Source: Prochlorococcus sp. AG-409-M05 (lineage in GTDB: Bacteria > Cyanobacteriota > Cyanobacteriia > PCC-6307 > Cyanobiaceae). From it: 64,000 nt of DNA. A program made the position numbers and the translations under genes. Shown one piece after another: positions 35,094 to 44,661 of the stretch. The notes under the pieces were generated by a model, which did no database searches, was not told the origin of the DNA, and saw nothing but the letters and a program-made list of their open reading frames with translations. How positions within the stretch are numbered: the stretch's first letter is position 1; each line of letters opens with the position of its first letter. The DNA is taken from NCBI GenBank assembly GCA_003215435.1, contig QCKJ01000003.1:124001-188000 (forward strand), in the 5' to 3' direction.

Positions 35094-35923
35094 AAAAAAG
35101 CATTGCATGGGTCGATGGCAAATGGGGAGTTCCAGAAACTTTAGTGATCCCTCTAAAAGACCGAGGTTTACAGTTCGGGGATGGAGTTTTTGAAACCATC
35201 CTTATTCTAAATAAACAGCCTCAACTTATCCAAGCTCATTTAAAACGATGGCAAAAAAGCGCAGCAATAATGGGAATGGACTCACCTCCAAGAGAGGAAT
35301 GGTTAACACCGCTTGTTAATGAAGCAATCGACCGAATTGAACTAAAAGATGAGCATGCATCACTACGTCTCAATTGGAGTAGAGGTAATAATTATCAACG
35401 TGGGATAGACATCCCTATAGACAAAAAGTTGGAAGATACAACCCATCGATTCTGGCTAGAGCTTAATGCATCCCATTGCAGTTTTACACCTGTCAAAGTA
35501 CTAGTTAGCGAAAATGAATTTAGAAACGCAAGTAGTCGTATAAGTTTGTGTAAAACCTTTAACTATAGCCAATCTATTTCAGCTCGTTATGAAGCACTAT
35601 CTGTAGGTTTAGATGATGCATTAATGCAAAGTACAACAGGAGAATTATGCTGTAGTACTACAGCAAACATATTTATAAAAAGGAATAATCAATGGATTAC
35701 ACCAAGACTAAAAAGTGGGTGTTTGCCAGGAATAATGAGAGAACAAGCTTTAAAGAGAGGGATCGTTAAAGAGGATTTAATAAGTCGTAATCCAAAAGAA
35801 AATGATGAATGGATACTAATTAATAGTCTTAGCTGCCATCCAGTTGTTGAGCTAGATGGTAAGTCGATGAAGCGATTTCCTGATGCTCAAGAATTTTGGC
35901 TTTCCTTATTAGCAATAGCATGA
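35090..35923 (+). CDS. pabC: Class IV aminotransferase, probable aminodeoxychorismate lyase
   Basis: 277 aa; IPLKDRGLQFGDGVFETILI; overlaps pabB by 4 nt. Confidence 0.82.
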   Translation: MKKSIAWVDGKWGVPETLVIPLKDRGLQFGDGVFETILILNKQPQLIQAHLKRWQKSAAIMGMDSPPREEWLTPLVNEAIDRIELKDEHASLRLNWSRGNNYQRGIDIPIDKKLEDTTHRFWLELNASHCSFTPVKVLVSENEFRNASSRISLCKTFNYSQSISARYEALSVGLDDALMQSTTGELCCSTTANIFIKRNNQWITPRLKSGCLPGIMREQALKRGIVKEDLISRNPKENDEWILINSLSCHPVVELDGKSMKRFPDAQEFWLSLLAIA

Positions 35924-35985
35924 AAGTATCTCATTGTTAGGCTCAAGAAATGTCTAAAATTTTTAGCTAATAAAATGCCCAAAGC

Positions 35986-36774
35986 TTAGTCAAAAGAAAT
36001 AGGCATTGTAACTTTGGCAGGCTCCGAGAAACAACTATCCACTTGATAATCAACTACTGATCCAATCATGACAATAGATGGAGAAACAAATTTCTTATCA
36101 GCAACGTTCTTTAATAAGCTAAAAATCGGCGTTTTTATGTAACGTTGGCCGACAACCGTACCCTGTTGAATCACTATCGAAGGGGTGGCAGGATCCATAC
36201 CTCCTAAAATCAGTTCTTGAACAATGTATTCAAGATTATGTATGCCCATATAAATTACAAGGCATGAACTTGATGTTGCTAAGCCTCTCCAATCAACTTC
36301 GGGCCTTTGCTGATCTACTCCCTCATGACCAGTAACAAAAGTAACTGACGAACCAGCAAAGCGATGTGTCACTGGAATGCCTAAATAAGCTGGAGCAGCA
36401 ATTCCTGCTGTAATCCCAGGAACGACTTTTACGTCAACTCCATTTCGTTGCATATAAGCGGCTTCTTCTCCTCCTCGTCCAAACACAAATGGATCTCCAC
36501 CCTTTAGACGAACAACCACTTCATATCGCTTCGCGAGTTCTACAAGAAGCTTATTAGTCTTAACTTGTGGAACCGAGTGGTGTCCTCGCCTTTTACCAAC
36601 AAATCTAAGCTCAGCAGACTTTGGAGCCAACTCAAGAATTTCAAGTGGGACTAATGAGTCATATACAAGAGCACCACACTGACTAATCAAACGAGTTGCC
36701 TTAACAGTCAATAAATCTGGATCGCCAGGCCCAGCACCAACCAGGTAAACAGTTCCAAGGACTTTTTTTGTCAT
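35986..36774 (-). CDS. cobA: Uroporphyrinogen-III C-methyltransferase
   Basis: MTKKVLGTVYLVGAGPGDPDLLTVKATRLI, VVRLKGGDPFVFGRGGEEA; ORF-track start 36834, homology-consistent start at 36774. Confidence 0.93.
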   Translation of the reverse strand: MTKKVLGTVYLVGAGPGDPDLLTVKATRLISQCGALVYDSLVPLEILELAPKSAELRFVGKRRGHHSVPQVKTNKLLVELAKRYEVVVRLKGGDPFVFGRGGEEAAYMQRNGVDVKVVPGITAGIAAPAYLGIPVTHRFAGSSVTFVTGHEGVDQQRPEVDWRGLATSSSCLVIYMGIHNLEYIVQELILGGMDPATPSIVIQQGTVVGQRYIKTPIFSLLKNVADKKFVSPSIVMIGSVVDYQVDSCFSEPAKVTMPISFD

Positions 36775-36836
36775 TATCAAAACATAGAATTTTTCAAGGT
36801 GAAGCGATGAAAACGAAATAAAAAAGATCGACAAAA

Positions 36837-36995
36837 ATGGACTTGGTCAAGAGTCTAGAGAATACGCAAAGGCCTTTAATGCTTCAATTAGTCATATCGA
36901 TGCCCATTTCAAGAAATCGTAGAGACAACATTGATGCTGTAGAAAACACCTTTAAAAATCACGTGAATATTCATTTCTTAAAAGATGAAAAATAA
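36837..36995 (+). CDS. Possible 52-aa small ORF in the cobA/trpD-like divergent spacer
   Basis: Manual translation MDLVKSLENTQRPLMLQLVISMPISRNRRDNIDAVENTFKNHVNIHFLKDEK*. No evident SD; may be a chance ORF. Confidence 0.2.
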   Translation: MDLVKSLENTQRPLMLQLVISMPISRNRRDNIDAVENTFKNHVNIHFLKDEK

Positions 36996-37050
36996 TCTAA
37001 AAGCAGCCTAAATTTCGTAATAGTGAAATTCTTGTTTAAGTCAACTGATC

Positions 37051-38124
37051 GTGATAATGGCGAGCAACACCTCATCTGGAAGAACACGTTTCAAAAGTCA
37101 CTTAGGCAAATTAGGCAGTGGGGAAAACACAAGTCGCGGATTAGAAAGAGAAGAAGCCGCAGATGCATTGCATTTAATGCTGACGGGAGAAGCTAGTTCT
37201 GCCCAAATTGGTGCTTTTATGATTGCCCATCGGATTCGGCGACCTGAACCTCAGGAACTTGCAGGAATGATTGATACATATAGAAAGTTAGGACCAAGGT
37301 TAAAATCACAACAGAGACAAAATCGACCAATTTGTTTTGGAATGCCATTTGATGGCCGAACAAAAACAGCGCCGATTTATCCATTAACAACACTAATTCT
37401 TTTAAGCGCTGGTCAACCAGTGGTATTACAGAGTGGAAGGCGTATGCCTGTTAAATATGGTGTGACTGGAGAAGAGTTATTCAACACATTAGGAATAAGT
37501 CTCAAAGGAATTTCTATTACAGAAGTCAACGACTGTTTAAGAATTAATGATTTCGGGTTTATTTATCAACCTGATCACTTCCCTCTGGCAGAAACACTAA
37601 TTATTTATCGCGATGAAATAGGTAAGCGCCCACCATTAGCTAGCATGGAACTTATATGGACGGCACACGAAGGGGAACATCTAATAGTTAGTGGTTTTCT
37701 GCATCCACCAACTGAAAATAGAGCATTAAAAACATTAGGTCTCTTGAAAGAAAAAAATATTATTACTGTAAAAGGCCTTGAAGGTGGAACTGATCTTCCT
37801 ATAAGTCGTACATGCATACTCACAAGACAGAAAAATGATATCGCTCAAAGGATAATGCTTCATCCTAAAGACTTTAACTGTTCAGGGAAAGATGCTCCAT
37901 GGACAAATATCGATGAATGGAAAATTGATGCAATGGAAGCCTTAAGTAATCGTGGTCCATATGCAAAATCACTTCGATGGAATAGCGGTACTTACTTATG
38001 GCTTGCTGGTCTAACATCAACTCTAAATGAAGGGATCGAGCAAGCTGATTTTTACATGCGATCAGAATCGTCTAAAGAAATATTAGAGAAGCTAATTAAA
38101 TGGAGAAGTTCGATAAACCAATAA
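37051..38124 (+). CDS. TrpD-like (anthranilate phosphoribosyltransferase superfamily) protein, probably TrpD2/YbiB-type
   Basis: 357 aa; N-terminal LTREEAADALHLMLTGEASSAQIGAFMIAHRIR-like fold, but canonical GTGGD and KHGN motifs replaced (FDGRTKT; LQSGRRMPVKYG). Confidence 0.75.
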   Translation: MIMASNTSSGRTRFKSHLGKLGSGENTSRGLEREEAADALHLMLTGEASSAQIGAFMIAHRIRRPEPQELAGMIDTYRKLGPRLKSQQRQNRPICFGMPFDGRTKTAPIYPLTTLILLSAGQPVVLQSGRRMPVKYGVTGEELFNTLGISLKGISITEVNDCLRINDFGFIYQPDHFPLAETLIIYRDEIGKRPPLASMELIWTAHEGEHLIVSGFLHPPTENRALKTLGLLKEKNIITVKGLEGGTDLPISRTCILTRQKNDIAQRIMLHPKDFNCSGKDAPWTNIDEWKIDAMEALSNRGPYAKSLRWNSGTYLWLAGLTSTLNEGIEQADFYMRSESSKEILEKLIKWRSSINQ

Positions 38125-38198
38125 AGAAACAACAAGTCAAACAAGGATCTTTTTCATTCAATATGGCATAGTTGAATTCTGCACCATGATCACAATTA

Positions 38199-39458
38199 GT
38201 GAGAAAGCCTGATCTCCGTATTCTCCTCTGCGCGTTTATTACTTTGCTCAACGATCGACTGGGAGAAACCGTATTACTACCTTTATTGCCGAAACTAAAG
38301 CAAAATTTTGGTGTCAGTGCTATCAGTTTAGGTCTATTAGCAGGGACTTATGCACTAGCACAATTTACCGTCGCACCTTTAATAGGCGCACTAAGCGATC
38401 GTTTTGGAAGAAAGCCAATAATTACATTTTGCGTATTTGGTTCAGTCATAGGGCTCAGCATTTTTGCTATCACGATCGGAATCTGGAACTCATATCTACC
38501 TATATGGAGCGGTGGAGCGCCAATCATGCTGACATTGCTGTTTTTATCAAGAATCATTGATGGGGCAAGCGGTGGCACCGTCGCGAGCGCAACCGCCATT
38601 CTTGCTGATATATCTAGTCCTAGTAATAGAGCAAAAGCATTTGGACTTATAGGTGTTGCATTTGGCTTGGGCTTCGTGCTCGGTCCTTTCTTAGGTGGTC
38701 TTCTAACAAACAAAAATATTATATTGCCAGGGATTTTTGCGACTATATTTGCAATCATCAACTTGCTAGTAGTTCTTTTTATTCTTAAAGAAACACATCC
38801 ACCTGTAGCACGAAAATTAATTCCAAAAAAAAGAGAGTTAAATCCTCTAAACCAATTAGTCAAGGTATTTACAAATCCTTTAATTAGACGTCTAGGTCTT
38901 GCTTTTTTTCTGTTCTTTATGGCATTTAATGGCCTGACCTCTTTTTTATTACTTTATCTAGAAGAGGTTTTTGGTTGGGAAGGTATTCTTCCTGGGCTTA
39001 GCCTGGCATGGGTAGGGGTGGTTGCAATGATTGTACAAGGTGGATTAATAGGTCCACTTGTAAATAAGTTTGGAGAATTGCGCCTAACTTTATTTGGAAT
39101 AGGCTTTGTAATAATTGGGTGCCTACTATTAGCTATAGCTACAAAAGAAAATTCAATCCCTATTGTCTTCACAGCCGAGGGTCTACTCGCTTTAGGAACA
39201 GGACTAGTTGTTCCATGTTTAAGAGCACTTGTATCGAAGAAACTAGATAACTCTGGTCAAGGTGCAGCACTTGGTAGCCTCCAAGGACTACAAAGTTTAG
39301 GAACCTTCCTCGGCGCAGCGGCTGCAGGGCTAGTATATGAAGAATTAGGGGCAAGAAGTCCTTTCTGGATTGGAATGATCATTTTAATTATGGTTGGATG
39401 GCTCGTCCGAGGAGGGCTGCCATCCAATCGAACAAGAGTCAAAAATTTTTCAATCTAA
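38199..39458 (+). CDS. MFS transporter
   Basis: 419 aa, 12-TM-like; GALSDRFGRKPIITFCVFG signature. Confidence 0.9.
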   Translation: MRKPDLRILLCAFITLLNDRLGETVLLPLLPKLKQNFGVSAISLGLLAGTYALAQFTVAPLIGALSDRFGRKPIITFCVFGSVIGLSIFAITIGIWNSYLPIWSGGAPIMLTLLFLSRIIDGASGGTVASATAILADISSPSNRAKAFGLIGVAFGLGFVLGPFLGGLLTNKNIILPGIFATIFAIINLLVVLFILKETHPPVARKLIPKKRELNPLNQLVKVFTNPLIRRLGLAFFLFFMAFNGLTSFLLLYLEEVFGWEGILPGLSLAWVGVVAMIVQGGLIGPLVNKFGELRLTLFGIGFVIIGCLLLAIATKENSIPIVFTAEGLLALGTGLVVPCLRALVSKKLDNSGQGAALGSLQGLQSLGTFLGAAAAGLVYEELGARSPFWIGMIILIMVGWLVRGGLPSNRTRVKNFSI

Positions 39459-39471
39459 TCAATGGTGATAT

Positions 39472-41601
39472 ATGAATTCGCACGAAATTTCGGAAGGTAA
39501 TTATATTAATCGCGAAATTAGTTGGATCCAATTCAATGAAAGAGTCTTGGCCCAAGCAACCGATAAGCGAACGCCACTTCTAGAGCAAGCGAAATTCAGT
39601 TCTATTTTCAGCAATAACCTTGATGAATTTTTTATGGTGCGAGTGGCTTCATTAAAATCACAAGTGGATGCAGGCATAATCAAAAAGAGTGAAGATGGAA
39701 AAACTCCAATAGATCAATTAATTGCTATACGTAAAAAGATTATTCCTTTACTTGAAGAACAGCAAAATCATTTTGAATTAGACCTAAGAGAGAAATTATA
39801 TTCAGAAGGAATTTGTATCATTAACTATAATCAACTAACAAATAATGAAAAAAATTGGATAAATAATTACTTCAAAGAAACTATTTTCCCTATACTTACA
39901 CCACTAGCAGTAGATCCTACACATCCATTCCCATTCGTAAGTAATCTAAGCCTAAATATAGCCGCTGTTGTTCATGAGAAAGAAACAGGCCAAAAAGAAT
40001 TTGCGAGAGTAAAGATACCTCAAAGAAGTTTAAAGAGGTTTATTGAAATACCAATTGAATTATCTAGACAAAAGCGAAAAGCAGTTTTTATTGGGATTCC
40101 AATTGAACAAGTGATTTCAAACAATCTAAGTCAATTATTTCCTGGCATGGAAATCAAAGAATGTTACACATTTCGGGTCACTAGAGATGCTGACCTAGAG
40201 CTAAGAGATATAGAGGCTGATGATCTTATGATTGCTATTGAAGAAGGTTTGCAAAAAAGAAAACTGGGTGGAGAAGTAGTCCGGCTAGAGATCTCAGAAA
40301 ACATGCCTCCAAACATCAAAGATCTCTTAATGGATGGTATGGCAGTTAGTGAAGAAGATCTTTATAGAGTCAAGGGATTAATGGGATTAGATGATCTTTT
40401 TAGTCTCTCCAAACTACCATTTGAGAGCCTAAAATTCAGTGAATTTAAAGGTTCAACATCAAAACCATTAATTTCTATTCTCCGCCGAGATTCCTCAGCA
40501 GATCCGAGCAAAGAAGAAGAATCAAAAAATATCTTTTCGATAATTAAAAAACAAGATCTATTGCTTCATCATCCATATGATCTTTTTTCGACTTCCATAG
40601 AAGAATTTATTAATCAGGCAGCTGATGATCAAAGGGTTATGGGTATAAAAATGACGTTATACAGAACTTCTAAAGATTCCCCGATAATCGCAGCCTTAAT
40701 TCGTGCCGCTGACCAAGGTAAACAAGTTATGGCTCTTGTTGAGCTAAAAGCGCGGTTTGATGAAGATAATAATATCCAATGGGCCAAGCATCTGGAGCAA
40801 TCAGGTGTTCATGTTGTATATGGAGTGATGGGGCTAAAAACTCACACAAAAATTATCTTAGTAGTGAGAAAAGAAGAAGACAAATTACAGAGTTATGTTC
40901 ATATTGGTACAGGAAATTATAACTCAAAAACATCAAAACTTTATACTGATATTGGACTGTTATCTGCGAGAGAAGATTTAGGTGAAGATCTAGTCTTACT
41001 TTTTAACTATTTAACTGGTTTCTCAAAACAACAGTCATTTAAAAAATTGCTTGTAGCCCCTATAACATTGCGTAAGCAATTAGAAAGACTCATATGTAGG
41101 GAGATGAAACATGTCCAAGAAGGTGGTGAAGGACATATTTGTGCAAAAATGAATTCTTTAGTCGACCCGAAGATTATCTCTCTTCTATACAAGGCCTCTA
41201 ATGCTGGAGTAAAGATTGATCTAATTGTCCGTGGAATGTGTTGCCTATACCCAAATAAAAAAGGATTAAGTGAAAATATTAAAGTAATCAGCATTGTTGG
41301 AAGGTTCCTAGAGCATTCACGAATTTTCTGGTTTTCGAATAATCAAAAGCCCGAAATATTTATTGGTAGTGCAGATCTCATGCGACGCAATTTAGATAGA
41401 CGAGTAGAAGCCATAACTCCTATAGAAGATACAAAACTAAGGAAACGATTAGAAAAGCTCCTATGGCGTTACTTAAATGACAACAGATCTGCTTGGGAGA
41501 TGAAAAGCAACGGAGAGTTTATTCAGCGTCAACCCAACGGCAAAACAAGATGTTCACAAGAAGACTTGATTGAACAATGGAAGGATGAACTGAATAAATA
41601 A
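39472..41601 (+). CDS. ppk1: Polyphosphate kinase
   Basis: 709 aa; NREISWIQFNERVLAQA, TLYRTSKDSPIIAALIRAADQGKQVMALVELKARFDEDNNIQWAKHLEQSGVHVVYG, LKTHTK. Confidence 0.96.
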   Translation: MNSHEISEGNYINREISWIQFNERVLAQATDKRTPLLEQAKFSSIFSNNLDEFFMVRVASLKSQVDAGIIKKSEDGKTPIDQLIAIRKKIIPLLEEQQNHFELDLREKLYSEGICIINYNQLTNNEKNWINNYFKETIFPILTPLAVDPTHPFPFVSNLSLNIAAVVHEKETGQKEFARVKIPQRSLKRFIEIPIELSRQKRKAVFIGIPIEQVISNNLSQLFPGMEIKECYTFRVTRDADLELRDIEADDLMIAIEEGLQKRKLGGEVVRLEISENMPPNIKDLLMDGMAVSEEDLYRVKGLMGLDDLFSLSKLPFESLKFSEFKGSTSKPLISILRRDSSADPSKEEESKNIFSIIKKQDLLLHHPYDLFSTSIEEFINQAADDQRVMGIKMTLYRTSKDSPIIAALIRAADQGKQVMALVELKARFDEDNNIQWAKHLEQSGVHVVYGVMGLKTHTKIILVVRKEEDKLQSYVHIGTGNYNSKTSKLYTDIGLLSAREDLGEDLVLLFNYLTGFSKQQSFKKLLVAPITLRKQLERLICREMKHVQEGGEGHICAKMNSLVDPKIISLLYKASNAGVKIDLIVRGMCCLYPNKKGLSENIKVISIVGRFLEHSRIFWFSNNQKPEIFIGSADLMRRNLDRRVEAITPIEDTKLRKRLEKLLWRYLNDNRSAWEMKSNGEFIQRQPNGKTRCSQEDLIEQWKDELNK

Positions 41602-41804
41602 AGCCACCCAGGCCAGTCATACCTGGAAAAGCCAACCCACTGGAGAAAGCAACTTTTGATACATCAAGGCAATACATGACCATCAAATTGCGCTATTTAC
41701 CTAGTAAAACTTTCCTAGTTCTACTGAAAGATTTTTGATTCATATCAACTCAAATGCTGTGAAAGTGCTAAATTTTGGCCAAACATATTATTTAGGAGGC
41801 CAGG

Positions 41805-42803
41805 GTGATGGGGATCCCTCTGGAATCTAACAAGGAAGTTTTTGATGGAAATTCATCACAAACATCCTCACCGTCTACTTCAAGACGGCGTTTAGATAAA
41901 GCTCATCGACAAAGCGGTCGACTTGGAACTGATGCTATCGGGTTTTACTTGAGTAGCATTGGACGGGTGCCCTTGCTCACTCCTGCTGAGGAAATAGAGC
42001 TAGCTCATCATGTTCAATCAATGAAAGATCTTTTGGCGCTGCCGGAAGCAGAACATACGCCAAGACAACGCCACCAAATTCGGATGGGCAAGCGAGCAAG
42101 AGACAGGATGATGGCGGCCAACCTAAGGCTAGTTGTGAGTGTCGCTAAAAAGTACCAAAATCAAGGGCTCGAGCTTTTAGATCTTGTCCAAGAGGGCGCA
42201 ATTGGCTTAGAAAGAGCTGTGGATAAATTTGATCCTGCAATGGGATACAAATTTTCTACATATGCATACTGGTGGATTCGTCAGGGTATGACGCGTGCAA
42301 TTGATAACAGTGCAAGAACAATACGTTTACCTATTCATATCAGTGAAAAGCTATCCAAAATGAGACGGATCTCAAGGGAGCTTTCGCACCGATTAGGTCG
42401 ACAACCAAATCGACTGGAATTAGCTCATGCAATGGGCATAGAACCAAAAGACCTGGAAGATCTTGTTGCCCAAAGTGCACCATGTGCGTCTCTTGATGCA
42501 CATGCAAGAGGTGAAGAAGATAGAAGTACATTGGGTGAATTAATACCTGATCCAACTGGTGGAGAGCCGATGGAAGGTATGGATCGAAGTATCCAAAAAG
42601 AACATCTGGGCGGCTGGTTGTCTCAGTTAAATGAAAGAGAGCAAAAGATCTTGAAATTACGTTTTGGACTAGACGGTGAAGAGCCACTAACACTCGCTGA
42701 AATTGGACGGCAAATCAATGTCTCCAGAGAGAGAGTCAGACAACTTGAAGCAAAGGCTATTCTAAAACTAAGAGTTATGACTAACCATCAACAAGCTGCG
42801 TAA
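41805..42803 (+). CDS. RNA polymerase sigma-70 family factor, group-2-like
   Basis: 332 aa; DAIGFYLSSIGRVPLLTPAEEIELAHHVQ, LLDLVQEGAIGLERAVDKFDPAMGYKFSTYAYWWIRQGMTRAI, VSRERVRQLEAKAILKL. Confidence 0.93.
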   Translation: MMGIPLESNKEVFDGNSSQTSSPSTSRRRLDKAHRQSGRLGTDAIGFYLSSIGRVPLLTPAEEIELAHHVQSMKDLLALPEAEHTPRQRHQIRMGKRARDRMMAANLRLVVSVAKKYQNQGLELLDLVQEGAIGLERAVDKFDPAMGYKFSTYAYWWIRQGMTRAIDNSARTIRLPIHISEKLSKMRRISRELSHRLGRQPNRLELAHAMGIEPKDLEDLVAQSAPCASLDAHARGEEDRSTLGELIPDPTGGEPMEGMDRSIQKEHLGGWLSQLNEREQKILKLRFGLDGEEPLTLAEIGRQINVSRERVRQLEAKAILKLRVMTNHQQAA

Positions 42804-42809
42804 AGCTAA

Positions 42810-43463
42810 TTGAATAATATCTACTCATCAATAGTAGTTATTGGATGGATAGCAACTGTCCTCTTTGGGGCGATTTTCTGTAAAAGAATTTGGCCCCATC
42901 AAAAAGAATTAAGTCGAAAAATAGTTCACATAGGAACAGGTCCAATTCTTCCCTTGGCTTGGTGGCTAGAAATTCCACAAAATTTGGCTGTTGGGATCGC
43001 CAGTTTAATAACAATATTACTTCTAATTAATAATCGATTAAGTCTTCTACCTGAAGTCGAATCTATAAAGCGGAAAAGCTATGGAACGGTGGCATACGGA
43101 TTGACCATCACTATTCTTTTAAGTATTTTTTGGCAAAAAAATCCTGAAATAGTGTGTATTGGTGTCCTAGTTATGGCTTTTGGTGATGGTCTCGCTGGAC
43201 TAATTGGACAAAATGTTTCTTCTCCTAAATGGAAAGTTTGGGGCCAAACAAAATCAATTGTAGGAACAATTACTTTAGCTTTAGTATCTTTTACTATCTT
43301 TGGAGTTTTCAACGAAATAACAGACGTCCATCTCAATTATCAACATTTATTAGCGATTACAATTGCAACAGTTGGTCTTGAGCAAATGAGTATGTGGGGC
43401 CTTGACAACCTCACTGTGCCAATAGGCGTTTCATTTGCTTGGGCTTGGTTGATTAGTCAATAA
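42810..43463 (+). CDS. Dolichol/phytol-kinase-like (phosphatidate cytidylyltransferase family) membrane protein (TTG start)
   Basis: 217 aa multi-TM; ELSRKIVHIGTGPILPLAWW, AFGDGLAGLIGQ...WGQTKSIVGTITL. Confidence 0.75.
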   Translation: MNNIYSSIVVIGWIATVLFGAIFCKRIWPHQKELSRKIVHIGTGPILPLAWWLEIPQNLAVGIASLITILLLINNRLSLLPEVESIKRKSYGTVAYGLTITILLSIFWQKNPEIVCIGVLVMAFGDGLAGLIGQNVSSPKWKVWGQTKSIVGTITLALVSFTIFGVFNEITDVHLNYQHLLAITIATVGLEQMSMWGLDNLTVPIGVSFAWAWLISQ

Positions 43464-44526
43464 ATTCAAGATTTGAATGAGACAACTTAACAGCTGCAGC
43501 TAATTCATTAATTAGTCTTGAAGTAGTGCTTATATCAATGCATGCATCTGTAATGCTTTGACCATATACAAGCTCTGATAAATCAGATGGTATCTTTTGA
43601 TTCCCTTCAACGAGATGGCTTTCGAGCATTACTCCCATAATTTGACTAGATCCTTCTTTTATTTGCTTAGCAACCTCAGATAAGACATCAGCTTGACGTC
43701 GAAAATCTTTGTTTGAATTGTCATGACTGCAATCAATCATTAAGCGATCTACTAACTGTGCTTTAGCAAGCTCTGATGAAACTTCTTGTACTGCTTCTTT
43801 ATGATAATTACTTCCTTGTTTGCCACCTCTCAAAACCAAATGTCCATCAGGATTGCCTGTAGTACTAACTATGGAAGCGTGTCCTTCACTATTAATGCCT
43901 AAGAAATGATGAGGTCTTGATGCAGCCTGCATTGCATTAATTGCAATTCCTGCAGTCCCATCTGTACCATTTTTATATCCAATTGGCATGGATAATCCTG
44001 ACGCCATTTCACGATGAGTCTGACTTTCTGTTGTTCTCGCTCCAATTGCTGTCCAACTTATTAAATCTGCAATGTATTGAGGAACAACTGGATCCAACAA
44101 TTCAGTTGCCGTGGGCATTCCTTGACGAGCAAGCTCAAGAAGTAAGGTCCTAGCCCGCCGGAGTCCAGTATTGATGTCATAAGACCCATCCAAATGAGGA
44201 TCATTGATCAAGCCTTTCCAACCAACTGTCGTACGCGGTTTTTCAAAATAAACCCTCATAACAATCTCTAGCTGAGGAGAATATTTCTCTCGCAAAGGCT
44301 CTAATGCACAGGCATATTCTTTAGCGGCATCAACATCATGAACAGAACATGGTCCAACTATGACCAGTAGTCTCTGATCATCTCCTCGAAGGATTCGTTG
44401 AATATTGTTGCGAGCTGTTGAAACAGTTTTGATAGATACTGAGTCAATGGGTAAGTCACTGTGAAGCAATACAGGCGACACCAAAGGCCGTGTATCCACC
44501 ACATGTAAATCTGAAGTGGTGATCAT
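43453..44526 (-). CDS. 3-deoxy-7-phosphoheptulonate (DAHP) synthase, class I
   Basis: 357 aa; LLVIVGPCSVHDVDAAKEYA, RVYFEKPRTTVGWKGLINDPHLDGSYDI, GYKNGTDGT. Confidence 0.95.
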   Translation of the reverse strand: MITTSDLHVVDTRPLVSPVLLHSDLPIDSVSIKTVSTARNNIQRILRGDDQRLLVIVGPCSVHDVDAAKEYACALEPLREKYSPQLEIVMRVYFEKPRTTVGWKGLINDPHLDGSYDINTGLRRARTLLLELARQGMPTATELLDPVVPQYIADLISWTAIGARTTESQTHREMASGLSMPIGYKNGTDGTAGIAINAMQAASRPHHFLGINSEGHASIVSTTGNPDGHLVLRGGKQGSNYHKEAVQEVSSELAKAQLVDRLMIDCSHDNSNKDFRRQADVLSEVAKQIKEGSSQIMGVMLESHLVEGNQKIPSDLSELVYGQSITDACIDISTTSRLINELAAAVKLSHSNLEFID

Positions 44527-44661
44527 TTCACCTTAATGAATGCCACTCAGGTTAGGAAAGATGCAAGCTTAAGGCAGGGCTTAATCTAATTTCACGACCT
44601 ATCTACAACAAATAGAGCCCCCAAACAAAGCAAAAGGGTAACTAATCAACACTTCAGGACA

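Noticed and set aside
38348-38863. 171-aa minus-strand ORF
   Set aside because: Antisense to the MFS transporter; no recognisable domain, composition of a shadow ORF.
41602-41640. CCAGG...CCTGG stem after ppk1 as a terminator
   Set aside because: Short stem and no T-tract; insufficient to call.
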